Source: Fortiea contorta PCC 7126
GTDB taxonomy: Bacteria; Cyanobacteriota; Cyanobacteriia; Cyanobacteriales; Nostocaceae
Direction: 5' to 3'
DNA: 64,000 nucleotides
Assembly: GCF_000332295.1 (NCBI RefSeq)
Contig: NZ_KB235930.1
Location: 372,895 to 436,894, forward strand
This document shows positions 54,664 to 63,537 of this stretch, piece by piece (positions within the stretch are counted from its first letter, which is position 1; each line of letters begins with the position of its first letter). The notes beneath the pieces were generated by a model. That model searched no databases, was not told the origin of the DNA, and worked only from the letters and a program-made list of their open reading frames with translations. The position numbers and the translations under genes are program-made.

Positions 54664-57486
54664 ATGTCCGTGTTTTCCGCTTTGCACCGATATCGGGTTC
54701 CATTGTTAGTGTTAAGTCTATGGGTGATGACGGTTTTTCTACTCAATGATCAACCTGTAGTCAGTCAAAACGCGATCGCTCCCCATGGTACATATTCTCA
54801 ACCAACAGTGACAGCACAAAAACTCATTCCTTTAAATGTGACAGAGAACGTCAATAAAATCGTACTGGAAAATGGTCTAACTGTCCTGACCAAAGAAGTA
54901 CATACTGCACCTGTGGTGACAGTACAGGTATGGTACAGGGTGGGTTCGCGCCACGAAGAACCCGGAACTAACGGGATTGCTCACCAGTTGGAACATATGA
55001 TGTTTAAAGGCACTGAAATTCGTCCTGTGCAGTTTGGACGGTTATTCAGTGCTTTGGGTAGCGACTCTAATGCTTTCACTAGCTATGACCAAACAGCCTA
55101 TTATAGTACAGCCGAACGAGATAAGCTCAAAGCTTTGCTGATGCTAGAAGCGGACAGAATGCAAAACTTGCAAATCGATGATCAGCAGCTAACAAGTGAA
55201 AAGCAGGTGGTAATTTCTGAACTCCAAGGTTATGAAAATAACCCAGAGTATCGCCTCAATACTACAGTGATGCGAGCTGCTTTTCCGGATCATGCTTATG
55301 GTTTACCGGTGGGTGGTACAAAATCAGATGTGGAAAAATTGCAAGCGCAACAGGTGCAAAAGTATTATCGCCGTTTCTATACCCCTGACAACGCAGTTTT
55401 AGTCATTGTTGGCGATTTTTCCACTGCTAAAACTCTTTCAACAGTTCAAGAAATATTTGGGAAAATACCAAAGGGTCAACAATCAAGACTCAACACTCAA
55501 GACTCACAAGTCAAAAATATGCCCGTCTCTTCATCTCCCATCATGCTCAAAGAACCAGGAGCGGGAGCCGCAATTCTACAAATAGTTTACCCCTTACCTG
55601 CCGTCAATCAACCAGATATCCCCGCGCTGGATGTGATGGATTACATTTTGACAGAAGGGAGAAATTCTCGTCTGTATCAAGATTTGGTAGAATCAGGGTT
55701 GGCGAATGAAATTGCCGCCCATGTGGCGAGTCTGCGAGAATCAGGCTGGTATGAACTGTTGGTGACGGCTGATCCGCATCAAAATCTGCAAAAACTTGAA
55801 TCTGTATTCAATCAAGCGATCGCCAATTTGCTAAAATCAGGCGTCACACCAGAAGAATTAGATAGAGCCAAAGCACAGTTAGAAGCTTCTCTGATTTTGA
55901 CTAACCGCGATATCACCAATCAAGCGATGCAATTGGGATATGATGAAACAAACGCAGGTGATTATCATTATCGAGAACGCTATTTAACCGCTATCCGTCA
56001 AGTGAAAGCTGCAGATGTCGTCGCTGTCACTCAAAAATATCTGCAAAAATCGGCTCGCGTCGTCGGTTGGTTGGAACCATCCCGCAAACAAGCCAAAAGT
56101 TTAACTAGTGACTCACGATCGCTACAAGTTACAGAATCTTTTTCCACAGGTACTCCCCTGAATCCAGAGGAATTGATCAAGTATTTACCTCCTGTAGAAG
56201 AGACGGTGGATGCGATCGCGCCAAATTTACCACAGCAATTTACACTGGAGAATGGTTTACAGGTTTTATTGCTAACGGACAAGAGTACCCCCACCGTCAC
56301 CTTGAGTGGTTACATCAGAGCAGGTAGAGAATTTGATCCTGATGATCAAGCTGGGTTAGCGTCTTTTGTCGCCGATAACTTAGTCAATGGTACCAAAACC
56401 AAAGATGTCATAGCGATCGCTCAAGCTTTAGAAGCACGAGGCGCCAGTTTAGATTTTGAAGCTTACCGCGAAGGCGTGCGGATTGAAGGTGATACCTTAG
56501 CTTCAGATTTACCCATGCTTGTGCAGATATTAGCAGATGTAGTTAAAAATAGTACATTTCCGCAAAAAGAATTAGAACTCAATCGCCAACAAGCTTTGAC
56601 TACTTTAAAAATGGAGTTGAAAGAGCCATCGGAAGTAGCAATCAGAACTTTTGTGCAGTCGATTTATCCGAAAAAACACCCGTTATATACCTTTCCCACA
56701 GTAGAAAGCTTGAAAAAGATTCGCCGTGAAAATGTAATTGCTTTCAAAAATCAACATTATCGCCCAAATACCACAGTACTAGCTTTGGTAGGGGATTTGC
56801 AACCAGAACAAGTGCGATCGCTCATTCAAGCCGAGTTTGGTAATTGGCAAGTTAGCGGTGAAGCACCCATATTAAAATATCCTCCAGTAGCCAAGCCCGA
56901 AAAACTCATATCTGTGAACTCAGTGCTACCCGGTAAAGCCCAAGCAGTGACTTACATGGGTTACACAGGTATTAACCGTTCAGATCATCGATTTTATGCT
57001 GCCTTAGTATTAAATCAGATTTTGGGAGGCGATACCCTCTCAAGTAGACTAGGAGCAGAAATCCGCGATCGCCTCGGTTTAACCTACGGAATTTATAGTA
57101 ACTTCCAAGTTGGGAAGAATTTTGGCACATTTTTGATTGAAATGCAAACTAGTCCTGAAGATACAAATAAAGCGATCGCCAGCACCCGTCAATTACTTAA
57201 ACAAATCCATCAACAAGGCGTCACCCCACCAGAAGTAGAAACAGCCAAACGCACCCTCATCAGTAATTACAACGTTTCCCTCGCCAATCCAGAGGAATTA
57301 ACCAAAAGAATCTTGATGAATCAAGTCTACGGACTAAATACAGCCGAACTAAGTGCATTCACTGAAAAAATCCAGCAAATCACCCTTGCTCAAGTCAACC
57401 AAGCAGCGCGGGAATTGCTTCATCCCGACCAAATCGTCGTCGTCACAGCCGGGCCAGCAGTCTTAGCTAGACACAGTATTAAATAG
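54664..57486 (+). CDS. M16 family zinc peptidase, two fused domains
   Basis: A 940-residue protein with a hydrophobic N-terminal anchor or signal (about 11-30) and two M16 (pitrilysin/insulinase) halves. The first half has the inverted zinc motif HQLEH at 107-111 (AHQLEHMMFKG) and the downstream Glu in SEKQVVISELQGYENN. The second half (from about 518, EENGL-like start NGLQVLLLTDKSTPTV) lacks HxxEH at the equivalent place (FVADNLVNGTKTKD) but keeps the Arg-Tyr region RLGLTYGIYSNFQ, so it probably closes the substrate chamber. Many bacteria encode these halves as separate genes. Predicted periplasmic peptide degradation. Confidence 0.9.
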   Translation: MSVFSALHRYRVPLLVLSLWVMTVFLLNDQPVVSQNAIAPHGTYSQPTVTAQKLIPLNVTENVNKIVLENGLTVLTKEVHTAPVVTVQVWYRVGSRHEEPGTNGIAHQLEHMMFKGTEIRPVQFGRLFSALGSDSNAFTSYDQTAYYSTAERDKLKALLMLEADRMQNLQIDDQQLTSEKQVVISELQGYENNPEYRLNTTVMRAAFPDHAYGLPVGGTKSDVEKLQAQQVQKYYRRFYTPDNAVLVIVGDFSTAKTLSTVQEIFGKIPKGQQSRLNTQDSQVKNMPVSSSPIMLKEPGAGAAILQIVYPLPAVNQPDIPALDVMDYILTEGRNSRLYQDLVESGLANEIAAHVASLRESGWYELLVTADPHQNLQKLESVFNQAIANLLKSGVTPEELDRAKAQLEASLILTNRDITNQAMQLGYDETNAGDYHYRERYLTAIRQVKAADVVAVTQKYLQKSARVVGWLEPSRKQAKSLTSDSRSLQVTESFSTGTPLNPEELIKYLPPVEETVDAIAPNLPQQFTLENGLQVLLLTDKSTPTVTLSGYIRAGREFDPDDQAGLASFVADNLVNGTKTKDVIAIAQALEARGASLDFEAYREGVRIEGDTLASDLPMLVQILADVVKNSTFPQKELELNRQQALTTLKMELKEPSEVAIRTFVQSIYPKKHPLYTFPTVESLKKIRRENVIAFKNQHYRPNTTVLALVGDLQPEQVRSLIQAEFGNWQVSGEAPILKYPPVAKPEKLISVNSVLPGKAQAVTYMGYTGINRSDHRFYAALVLNQILGGDTLSSRLGAEIRDRLGLTYGIYSNFQVGKNFGTFLIEMQTSPEDTNKAIASTRQLLKQIHQQGVTPPEVETAKRTLISNYNVSLANPEELTKRILMNQVYGLNTAELSAFTEKIQQITLAQVNQAARELLHPDQIVVVTAGPAVLARHSIK

Positions 57487-57518
57487 ATAATTGAGTAAGT
57501 AGTTTCCTTGAATTCTCG

Positions 57519-57551
57519 GTTCTAAATTTGTACGATTACCTTATTTAGAAC
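57519..57551. promoter_or_regulatory. Inverted repeat before cupredoxin gene
   Basis: A perfect 9-bp inverted repeat (GTTCTAAAT at 57519-57527 and ATTTAGAAC at 57543-57551) with a 15-nt loop lies 14 bp upstream of the cupredoxin ATG and 33 bp after the peptidase stop. It may be an operator or a terminator for the peptidase transcript. Confidence 0.4.
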
Positions 57552-57564
57552 TAAATTCATACAA

Positions 57565-58083
57565 ATGAACATCTTCATTACAAAACTTAACAGTCACATG
57601 TCCCAAATTATGCATATCAAAGCTTTAGCTGCGCTCACAAAGCCGATATGCGTCCTCATTCTGATTTTGTTCTGCTTAACTATTAACACCACCCCCACCA
57701 CAGCAGCCACATTCACCGGCGATTTGCTCAAACAACCAGCTTCGGAGGTGATAATCAGCTTAGGGACTTCCACCAACGAACTGAAATTTGAGCCGAGTCA
57801 CCTAGAATTCTCAGCAGGTAAGCGCTACACACTGCGTCTCACCAATCCCAGCCAACTCAAGCACTACTTCACAGCTAAAGATTTTGCTGATGGTATCTGG
57901 ACACAAAAAGTCCAAGCTGGGAAAGTAGAAATTAAAGGAGCCATCCATGAATTAGAGCTAAAACCAACTGCAGAAGCAGAATGGGTATTTGTACCACTCA
58001 AATCGGGAAAATACGCCTTACACTGTTCTATTCCTGGACATACACAAGCGGGTATGATTGGTGAAATCACCATTGCTAATTAA
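57565..58083 (+). CDS. Exported cupredoxin (plastocyanin/azurin-like)
   Basis: A 172-residue protein. The N-terminal part has a hydrophobic signal (KPICVLILILFCLTINTTPTT), with start choices at 57565, 57598 or 57610. The mature domain has the type 1 copper ligands: the first His in LKHYFTAK, and LHCSIPGHTQAGM with Cys, His and Met. The spacing C-x4-H-x4-M corresponds to plastocyanin-like sites. It is not plastocyanin PetE (which is shorter and has different flanking sequence); it may transfer electrons or bind copper in the periplasm or lumen. Confidence 0.85.
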   Translation: MNIFITKLNSHMSQIMHIKALAALTKPICVLILILFCLTINTTPTTAATFTGDLLKQPASEVIISLGTSTNELKFEPSHLEFSAGKRYTLRLTNPSQLKHYFTAKDFADGIWTQKVQAGKVEIKGAIHELELKPTAEAEWVFVPLKSGKYALHCSIPGHTQAGMIGEITIAN

Positions 58084-58256
58084 CAAATTTCAGCACCGGA
58101 TACATTCTCTGCACAAAAACAAAAAACTTTGCGTTGATAAATTCTCAAGAGTTTGAGGTGAAAAATAAGTTAATTTAAATAAAGATATAATTTCTCAACT
58201 AACCGTACTCAAAAATTCACCCTTAACATTTCAGCATCGATAAATTTTCAGATCTT

Positions 58257-59084
58257 ATGAACATTTTCACTAACTTACTTTCTCAAACCATCCAACCAGC
58301 ACCTGCTAAAAAACAACGGCGAGGTATTGAAATTAAATCGCCACGGGAAATAGAAATTATGCGCCAATCAGCAAAAATTGTCGCCACAGTTTTAAAAGAA
58401 ATTTCCGTTTTAGTACAACCAGGAATGACCACAGCTGATTTGGATGCTTACGCAGAAAAACGCATCCGAGAAATGGACGCCACACCCAGTTTCAAAGGAT
58501 ATCACGGTTTCACAGGTTCTATTTGTTCTAGTATTAACAACGAAGTAGTACACGGTATTCCAAGTCCGAAAAAAGTAATTCGGACTGGTGATGTTTTAAA
58601 AGTAGATACAGGAGCTTATTATCAAGGCTTTCATGGCGATTCCTGCATCACAATTGCTGTGGGTGAAGTGACACCAGCCGCTGCTAAACTAATTCGAGTA
58701 GCCGAAGAAGCTCTTTATAAAGGTATTGAACAAGTTAAAGCTGGAGCATACCTGCTGGATTTAGCCGGCGCCATCGAAGACCATGTAAAAGCAAATGGTT
58801 TTAGCGTAGTTGAAGAATTCACAGGACATGGAGTAGGTCGTAACCTCCATGAAGAACCCTCAGTATTTAACTTTCGCACAAGAGAAATGCCAAATGTTAA
58901 ACTACGCCCAGGGATGACATTAGCAATTGAGCCAATAGTCAACGCTGGTTCTAGACATACCCGGACATTAGCAGATCGGTGGACAGCTGTAACTGTAGAT
59001 AACTCACTTTCAGCCCAGTTTGAGCATACAGTATTAGTGACAGAAACTGGTTATGAAATTTTGAGCGATCGCTCCCAAGTTTAA
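58257..59084 (+). CDS. map: Methionine aminopeptidase, type I
   Basis: A 275-residue MetAP with a short N-terminal extension (about 25 residues). All metal ligands are visible: Asp in [17 protein letters not shown] (two Asp), His in [15 protein letters not shown], Glu in [14 protein letters not shown], and Glu in [37 protein letters not shown] contains the active-site His. It removes the initiator methionine from new proteins. Cyanobacteria have several map genes; this is one of them. It is followed 21-102 bp later by the isochorismatase-like gene in the same direction. Confidence 0.95.
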   Translation: MNIFTNLLSQTIQPAPAKKQRRGIEIKSPREIEIMRQSAKIVATVLKEISVLVQPGMTTADLDAYAEKRIREMDATPSFKGYHGFTGSICSSINNEVVHGIPSPKKVIRTGDVLKVDTGAYYQGFHGDSCITIAVGEVTPAAAKLIRVAEEALYKGIEQVKAGAYLLDLAGAIEDHVKANGFSVVEEFTGHGVGRNLHEEPSVFNFRTREMPNVKLRPGMTLAIEPIVNAGSRHTRTLADRWTAVTVDNSLSAQFEHTVLVTETGYEILSDRSQV

Positions 59085-59186
59085 ACTCCTCAATTCTCTC
59101 ATCAAATGTTGTCGGAGCACGGCATCAATCAGACTATTTCATCCCTCATCAACTCATCAATGCCGTCTCTTACAACAGATATAATT

Positions 59187-60224
59187 ATGACCAGCCAAAT
59201 AACAACTCAATTACCCCTCCCCCCACATTTTCACCCCAGCAAAGTAGGTGAAATTTGGCGCGTACCTTACCAACAACGCGCCGCAGAAGCTGAAGCATGG
59301 ACAAAACAACACAACATCAAACCAGCAGCCAACGACAAAACCCGCATTTGTCTATTATTAATTGATGTTCAAAATACCTTCTGCATCCCCGGATTTGAAT
59401 TATTTGTTGGGGGAAAATCTGGACTTGGTGCAGTAGAAGATAATCAACGACTGTGTGAATTTATCTATCGTAATTTAGGAATAATCACAACAATTATATC
59501 CACACTAGACACCCACACAGCCACACAAATTTTCCATCCTATTTTCTGGATAAATAGTAACGGTGAACATCCCACCCCAGCCGCAACTACTATTACCCCA
59601 AAAGACATCGACCAAGGTATTTGGCAAGTCAACCCAGCCGTTGCTCATAGTATCACAAATAGTGACTATGAACTATTAAAAAAACATGCTTACCACTACC
59701 TTAAACAACTCAGCCAAAACGGTAAATACCCCCTGATTATTTGGCCGTATCACTCCATGCTTGGTGGTATTGGACACGCTTTAGTGCCATCAATAGAAGA
59801 AGCAATATTTTTCCATAATCTCGCCCGTCAAACTCAAACAAAATTTGAAATTAAAGGCGAGAATCCCCTCACAGAAAACTATTCAATTTTGCGCCCAGAA
59901 GTATTATTAGATTTTGCTCAAAATCCCCTAGCTCAGAAAAACATCAACTTAATTCAACAACTCTTAAAATTTGATGCCGTAATTATTGCCGGTCAAGCTA
60001 AAAGCCATTGTGTCGCTTGGACAATTGACGACTTATTAACAGAAATTCAACAAATAGATCCTACCCTGACGCAAAAAGTTTATCTCCTAGAAGATTGCAC
60101 CTCCCCCGTAGTTGTTCCAGGAGTTGTTGACTACACAGAACAAGCAGACGCAGCATTTTCCAGATTCTCCACAGCAGGAATGCACATAATCAAATCTAGC
60201 GCCACCATAGCAGCCCTTTTTTAA
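59187..60224 (+). CDS. Isochorismatase-like cysteine hydrolase
   Basis: About 345 residues from ATG 59187 ([15 protein letters not shown]); an in-frame ATG at 59106 would add 27 residues. The fold is of the isochorismatase/nicotinamidase kind: [19 protein letters not shown] has the catalytic Asp, [20 protein letters not shown] lies in the place of the lysine-containing strand, and [20 protein letters not shown] carries the catalytic Cys in AKSHC. The large insertion and long N-terminus distinguish it from small nicotinamidases. The true substrate is unknown. Confidence 0.85.
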   Translation: MTSQITTQLPLPPHFHPSKVGEIWRVPYQQRAAEAEAWTKQHNIKPAANDKTRICLLLIDVQNTFCIPGFELFVGGKSGLGAVEDNQRLCEFIYRNLGIITTIISTLDTHTATQIFHPIFWINSNGEHPTPAATTITPKDIDQGIWQVNPAVAHSITNSDYELLKKHAYHYLKQLSQNGKYPLIIWPYHSMLGGIGHALVPSIEEAIFFHNLARQTQTKFEIKGENPLTENYSILRPEVLLDFAQNPLAQKNINLIQQLLKFDAVIIAGQAKSHCVAWTIDDLLTEIQQIDPTLTQKVYLLEDCTSPVVVPGVVDYTEQADAAFSRFSTAGMHIIKSSATIAALF

Positions 60225-60305
60225 AACCGAGGTAAGCGCCAAGTCTCGCAGAAAAATTCTCCGCGAAACTCTGCGAAACCTTAGCGAACCTCTGCGTTTC
60301 CCTCC

Positions 60306-61220
60306 TCATTTGAGCAAATAACCTTTGGGATCTTGTGCGACCCAACCCAAAGACGAACTAGAACGCACCTCAAAATGGAGATGGGGCTGAAGAGAACTAG
60401 GTGTACCAGTAGTACCCACAGTTCCGATCACATTTCCCTGTTGCACTTGCTGACCCACAGTAACTTTGATAGCCTCAAGTTGAGCATAGCGGGTTTGCAT
60501 TCCACCCGCATGATTAATGATTACCAACTTACCATAAGTGCCTTGTTCATTAGCAAAGACAACGGTTCCAGGAGCGATCGCTTGTACAGATGTGCCTACT
60601 GCTACCGATAAATCCACTCCACTATGAAAAAATACATCAGATGTGGTGGGATTAATCTGCCAGCCGTAAGGTAACACCACAGTTGCCGCTTCTGTCAAGG
60701 GGTATCCAGCTAAGGCTGGACGACTCGTCTCGACATCAATTGAGGTGGGGATGGGAGACTTAGTTAAAGGGCGATTCGGGAGCGAAATCACCCCCGGAAT
60801 AAACACAATTCTGGGGTTTTGTTGACAACCGTTTACCTCAAACAGCGCATCAGCCCGGACTTTATACCTAGTCGCTACTTGTCGCCATGTTTGACCACGA
60901 GGGACTTCTACCACAATACCGTTATAGGGAGGAATCTGCAGTTGGCTACCAACAGTCACTTTGCCATTGTTCAAAGCTGGATTCATCCCGATAATAGTGG
61001 CAGGAGAGAGATTGTAGCGCTGGGCTATACTCTCCAAGGTTTCACCACGAGCAACTGTGTGACGCTGGAAGCGAGATAAAGCCGGAATTGGGCAACTTTC
61101 TTCAGCCGCATCGGCTCTTTGTACCCTTGGAAGTATGGATATTAGCCCCAAGGAACTGATTAAACTACAGAGAAACACCAGACGAAAGGGAAAACGCATG
61201 TGTAACAGTGAAGAGAACAC
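60306..61220 (-). CDS. LysM-containing M23 family peptidoglycan endopeptidase-like protein
   Basis: A 304-residue exported protein. The N-terminal segment 10-33 is a signal peptide (FRLVFLCSLISSLGLISILP). Two LysM domains follow (about 54-97, HTVARGETLESIAQRYNL; and 103-147, VPRGQTWRQVATRYKV). The M23 domain (about 180-300) has metal ligands H199 and D203 (FFHSGVDLS) and HLHFEVR at 280-286, so the catalytic set appears complete. It should cut peptidoglycan cross-links in the periplasm. Divergent from the HhoA-like gene with composite repeat locus 3 between. Confidence 0.92.
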   Translation of the reverse strand: MFSSLLHMRFPFRLVFLCSLISSLGLISILPRVQRADAAEESCPIPALSRFQRHTVARGETLESIAQRYNLSPATIIGMNPALNNGKVTVGSQLQIPPYNGIVVEVPRGQTWRQVATRYKVRADALFEVNGCQQNPRIVFIPGVISLPNRPLTKSPIPTSIDVETSRPALAGYPLTEAATVVLPYGWQINPTTSDVFFHSGVDLSVAVGTSVQAIAPGTVVFANEQGTYGKLVIINHAGGMQTRYAQLEAIKVTVGQQVQQGNVIGTVGTTGTPSSLQPHLHFEVRSSSSLGWVAQDPKGYLLK

Positions 61221-61262
61221 TAACTCTAAATTTTAGATTTGAAATTAGGGAATGGGGAATGA

Positions 61263-61500
61263 GAGGGGTGGGAGGAGGGGGGAGTGTGGGGAGTGTGGGG
61301 TGATGGGGTGATGGGGTGATGGGGTGATGGGGTGATGGGGAGAAAAAGAATTTATGCTCACGCTTGCTATCTTCTCCGTCCTCCCACACCTCCCCCTCTT
61401 CCCACACCTCCCCCTCTTCCCACACCTCCCCCTCTTCCCACACCTCCCCCTCTTCCCACACTCCCCATCTCCCCATCTCCCCATCTCCCCGCACTCCCCA
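61263..61500. repeat. Composite repeat locus 3: inverted orientation
   Basis: On the plus strand: a G-rich arm of GGGGTGATG units (61263-61340), then the core in reverse (AGAATTTATGCTCACGCTTG and CTATCTTCTCC, about 61341-61378), then a C-rich arm of CCTCTTCCCACACCTCCCC units (about 61379-61500). Read on the minus strand this gives the same order as loci 2 and 4. It occupies the whole space between the divergent LysM/M23 and HhoA-like genes. Confidence 0.9.
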
Positions 61501-61581
61501 TGTCCAGAAATTAATCTGTCCACTTGCTGTTTGCTTGACTAAACTAAGAAATTAGCAACTGCATTGCTGTCCTTGAATGGA

Positions 61582-62796
61582 ATGATTATGAAGTTATCTT
61601 TAAAGCAACTGGCCGTTTATTTATCTTTAGTGGTGATTGGCGGTGGTGCAGGTCTGTTAGGTAGTCGCTATCTTTTACCACAAAGTTACTCGTTTCGGCA
61701 ATTAAAAAATGTGACTGTGGCTCCACCTGTAGACCCTGTAGTTCCTAATTCTGTGAATGGCGCCGTTGGTTCTCCAGGCGGCGATAATGTAAATTTTATT
61801 GCTAACGCTGTGCAAAAGGTCGGCCCAGCGGTAGTGCGAATTAATGCGACCCGCAAAGTTGCAAATCCCATTTCTGATGCTTTGAAAAATCCGCTGTTGC
61901 GTCGCTTTTTTGGCGAAAACGAGCAACCGATCCCCGAAGAACGAATTGAGCGCGGTACGGGATCGGGATTTATTTTGAGCGCTAATGGAGAATTATTGAC
62001 TAACGCTCATGTAGTTGCTGATACTGACACAGTACAAGTTACCCTGAAAGATGGTCGGACTTTTGAGGGGAAAGTATTGGGAGTTGATGCGGTGACAGAT
62101 GTGGCGGTGGTGAAAATTAAAGCCAATAAATTACCTACGGTGAGGTTAGGTAATTCCCAAAATTTGATCCCTGGTCAGTGGGCGATCGCTATTGGCAATC
62201 CTCTCGGTTTAGATAATACTGTCACCATCGGCATCATCAGCGCTACTGATCGCACCAGTGCTCAAGTCGGTGTACCAGAAAAGCGCGTCAGCTTTATCCA
62301 AACTGATGCAGCCATTAATCCTGGCAATTCTGGCGGCCCCTTATTAAACGCCCAAGGGGAAGTTATAGGTGTCAATACTGCCATCCGCGCTGACGCCCAA
62401 GGACTAGGTTTCGCTATCCCCATTGAAACCGCCGCCCGCATTGCGAATGAATTATTTACCAAAGGGCGCGTAGAACATCCTTTCCTGGGAATCGAAATGA
62501 CAGACCTTTCTCCCAGCAAAAAACAGCAGATTAATCTCGAAAATCAACTCAATATTCAGCCAGATGCTGGCGTTGTGATTAAAGGAGTGCTGGAAAATTC
62601 TCCTGCAAAACAGGGAGGACTGCTTCCCGGAGATGTGATTCAAAAAGTTAACGGTAAACCGATGAGAACTGCAGCCCAAGTTCAAAAGTTAGTTGAGTCT
62701 AGTTCGGTGGGAGATGTCCTGGAAATCGAGGTTAACCGCAGCGGTAGAACACAAAGCTTTAAAGTCCAGTCAGGGGCTTATCCTCACAAAAAATAA
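61582..62796 (+). CDS. HhoA/DegP-type serine protease with PDZ domain
   Basis: About 404 residues using ATG 61582 (or 61588). The N-terminus is a signal anchor (LAVYLSLVVIGGGAGLLGSR). The trypsin-like domain has the catalytic triad in LLTNAHVVAD (His), GVDAVTDVAVVKI (Asp) and INPGNSGGPLL (Ser). A single PDZ domain follows (LEIEMTD-like region, GVVIKGVLENSPAKQGGLLP, GDVIQKVNGKPMRTAAQVQK). Cyanobacterial Deg proteases (HtrA, HhoA, HhoB) act in the periplasm and lumen in light and heat stress; the closest paralogue is not determined. Confidence 0.93.
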   Translation: MIMKLSLKQLAVYLSLVVIGGGAGLLGSRYLLPQSYSFRQLKNVTVAPPVDPVVPNSVNGAVGSPGGDNVNFIANAVQKVGPAVVRINATRKVANPISDALKNPLLRRFFGENEQPIPEERIERGTGSGFILSANGELLTNAHVVADTDTVQVTLKDGRTFEGKVLGVDAVTDVAVVKIKANKLPTVRLGNSQNLIPGQWAIAIGNPLGLDNTVTIGIISATDRTSAQVGVPEKRVSFIQTDAAINPGNSGGPLLNAQGEVIGVNTAIRADAQGLGFAIPIETAARIANELFTKGRVEHPFLGIEMTDLSPSKKQQINLENQLNIQPDAGVVIKGVLENSPAKQGGLLPGDVIQKVNGKPMRTAAQVQKLVESSSVGDVLEIEVNRSGRTQSFKVQSGAYPHKK

Positions 62797-62810
62797 TTAT
62801 TCCCTATTGA

Positions 62811-63155
62811 CTATTGACTAGATAAATGCTCTAAATGCATTCTTTGTTCCATTTGGCGCAAGAAATAGCCCGTCATCATCGCCGATGCCAAAAGACCCGC
62901 TAGGTTATCCCTGTCTGTGGTAATTTGCACATTGAAATTTTCTGCAGGTAACATTCCCACTAGCCCTTGGACGTTTTGCGAAATAATTTGTTTAATTTCC
63001 GGACTAACAGACTGGGCGACACGGGAAAGAACTTCAGGCGACTGGTGTTGTAGATATTTGAGCAACGGATTAGGTTGTTCCTCAAGGTGGTCGTTCAGAA
63101 GTTGGTTGGTGTGTTCCTCAGAGTTGTCATTCAAGAAGTCGGGATCAAAAACCAT
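62811..63155 (-). CDS. DUF760 family protein
   Basis: A 114-residue soluble protein with the DUF760 pattern: NPLLKYLQHQSPEVLSRVAQ, then SPEIKQIISQNVQGLVGMLP, then FNVQITTDRDNLAGLLASAM and MTGYFLRQMEQRM. The family is found in cyanobacteria and plastids; its function is not known. Convergent with the HhoA-like gene (14 bp between stops) and divergent from the alpha/beta hydrolase, with composite repeat locus 4 between. Confidence 0.85.
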   Translation of the reverse strand: MVFDPDFLNDNSEEHTNQLLNDHLEEQPNPLLKYLQHQSPEVLSRVAQSVSPEIKQIISQNVQGLVGMLPAENFNVQITTDRDNLAGLLASAMMTGYFLRQMEQRMHLEHLSSQ

Positions 63156-63239
63156 TGGCAGTTTTTTTTAGCTTGGTTGCTAATTCTACTCTAAACCATA
63201 GTACAAGGGTAATGCATTTCCCAACGGTATAAGCCCTGA

Positions 63240-63486
63240 AGGGGAGATGGGGAGGTGGGGAGATGGGGGGGAGGTGTGGGGAGTGTGGGGAGTGTGGGAG
63301 GAGGGGGAGGTGTGGGGAGTGTGGGAGGAGGGGGAGGTGTGGGAGGTGTGGGAGGTGTGGGAGGTGTGGGAGGTGTGGGAAGACGGAGAAGAGCACAAGC
63401 GTAAGCATAAATTCTTTAATTCTTTTTCTCCCCATCACCCCACCACCCCACCACCCCATCTCCCCACCACCCTCTCCTCCCACACC
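63240..63486. repeat. Composite repeat locus 4: G-rich arm, core, C-rich arm
   Basis: The left arm (63240-63380) is made of GGGGAGTGTG, GAGGGGGAGGTGTG and GGAGGTGTG units. The core (about 63384-63430) reads ACGGAGAAGAGCACAAGCGT then AAGCATAAATTC and an extra TTTAATTC before the T-run and CTC. The right arm (63430-63486) is built from CCCCACCA and CCCCATC units. It lies between the divergent DUF760 gene and the alpha/beta hydrolase gene. Confidence 0.9.
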
Positions 63487-63537
63487 CGATGTCCGATCTC
63501 TTACTATTGAAATTAAGAGCACAAATCGGAGGCAGGT

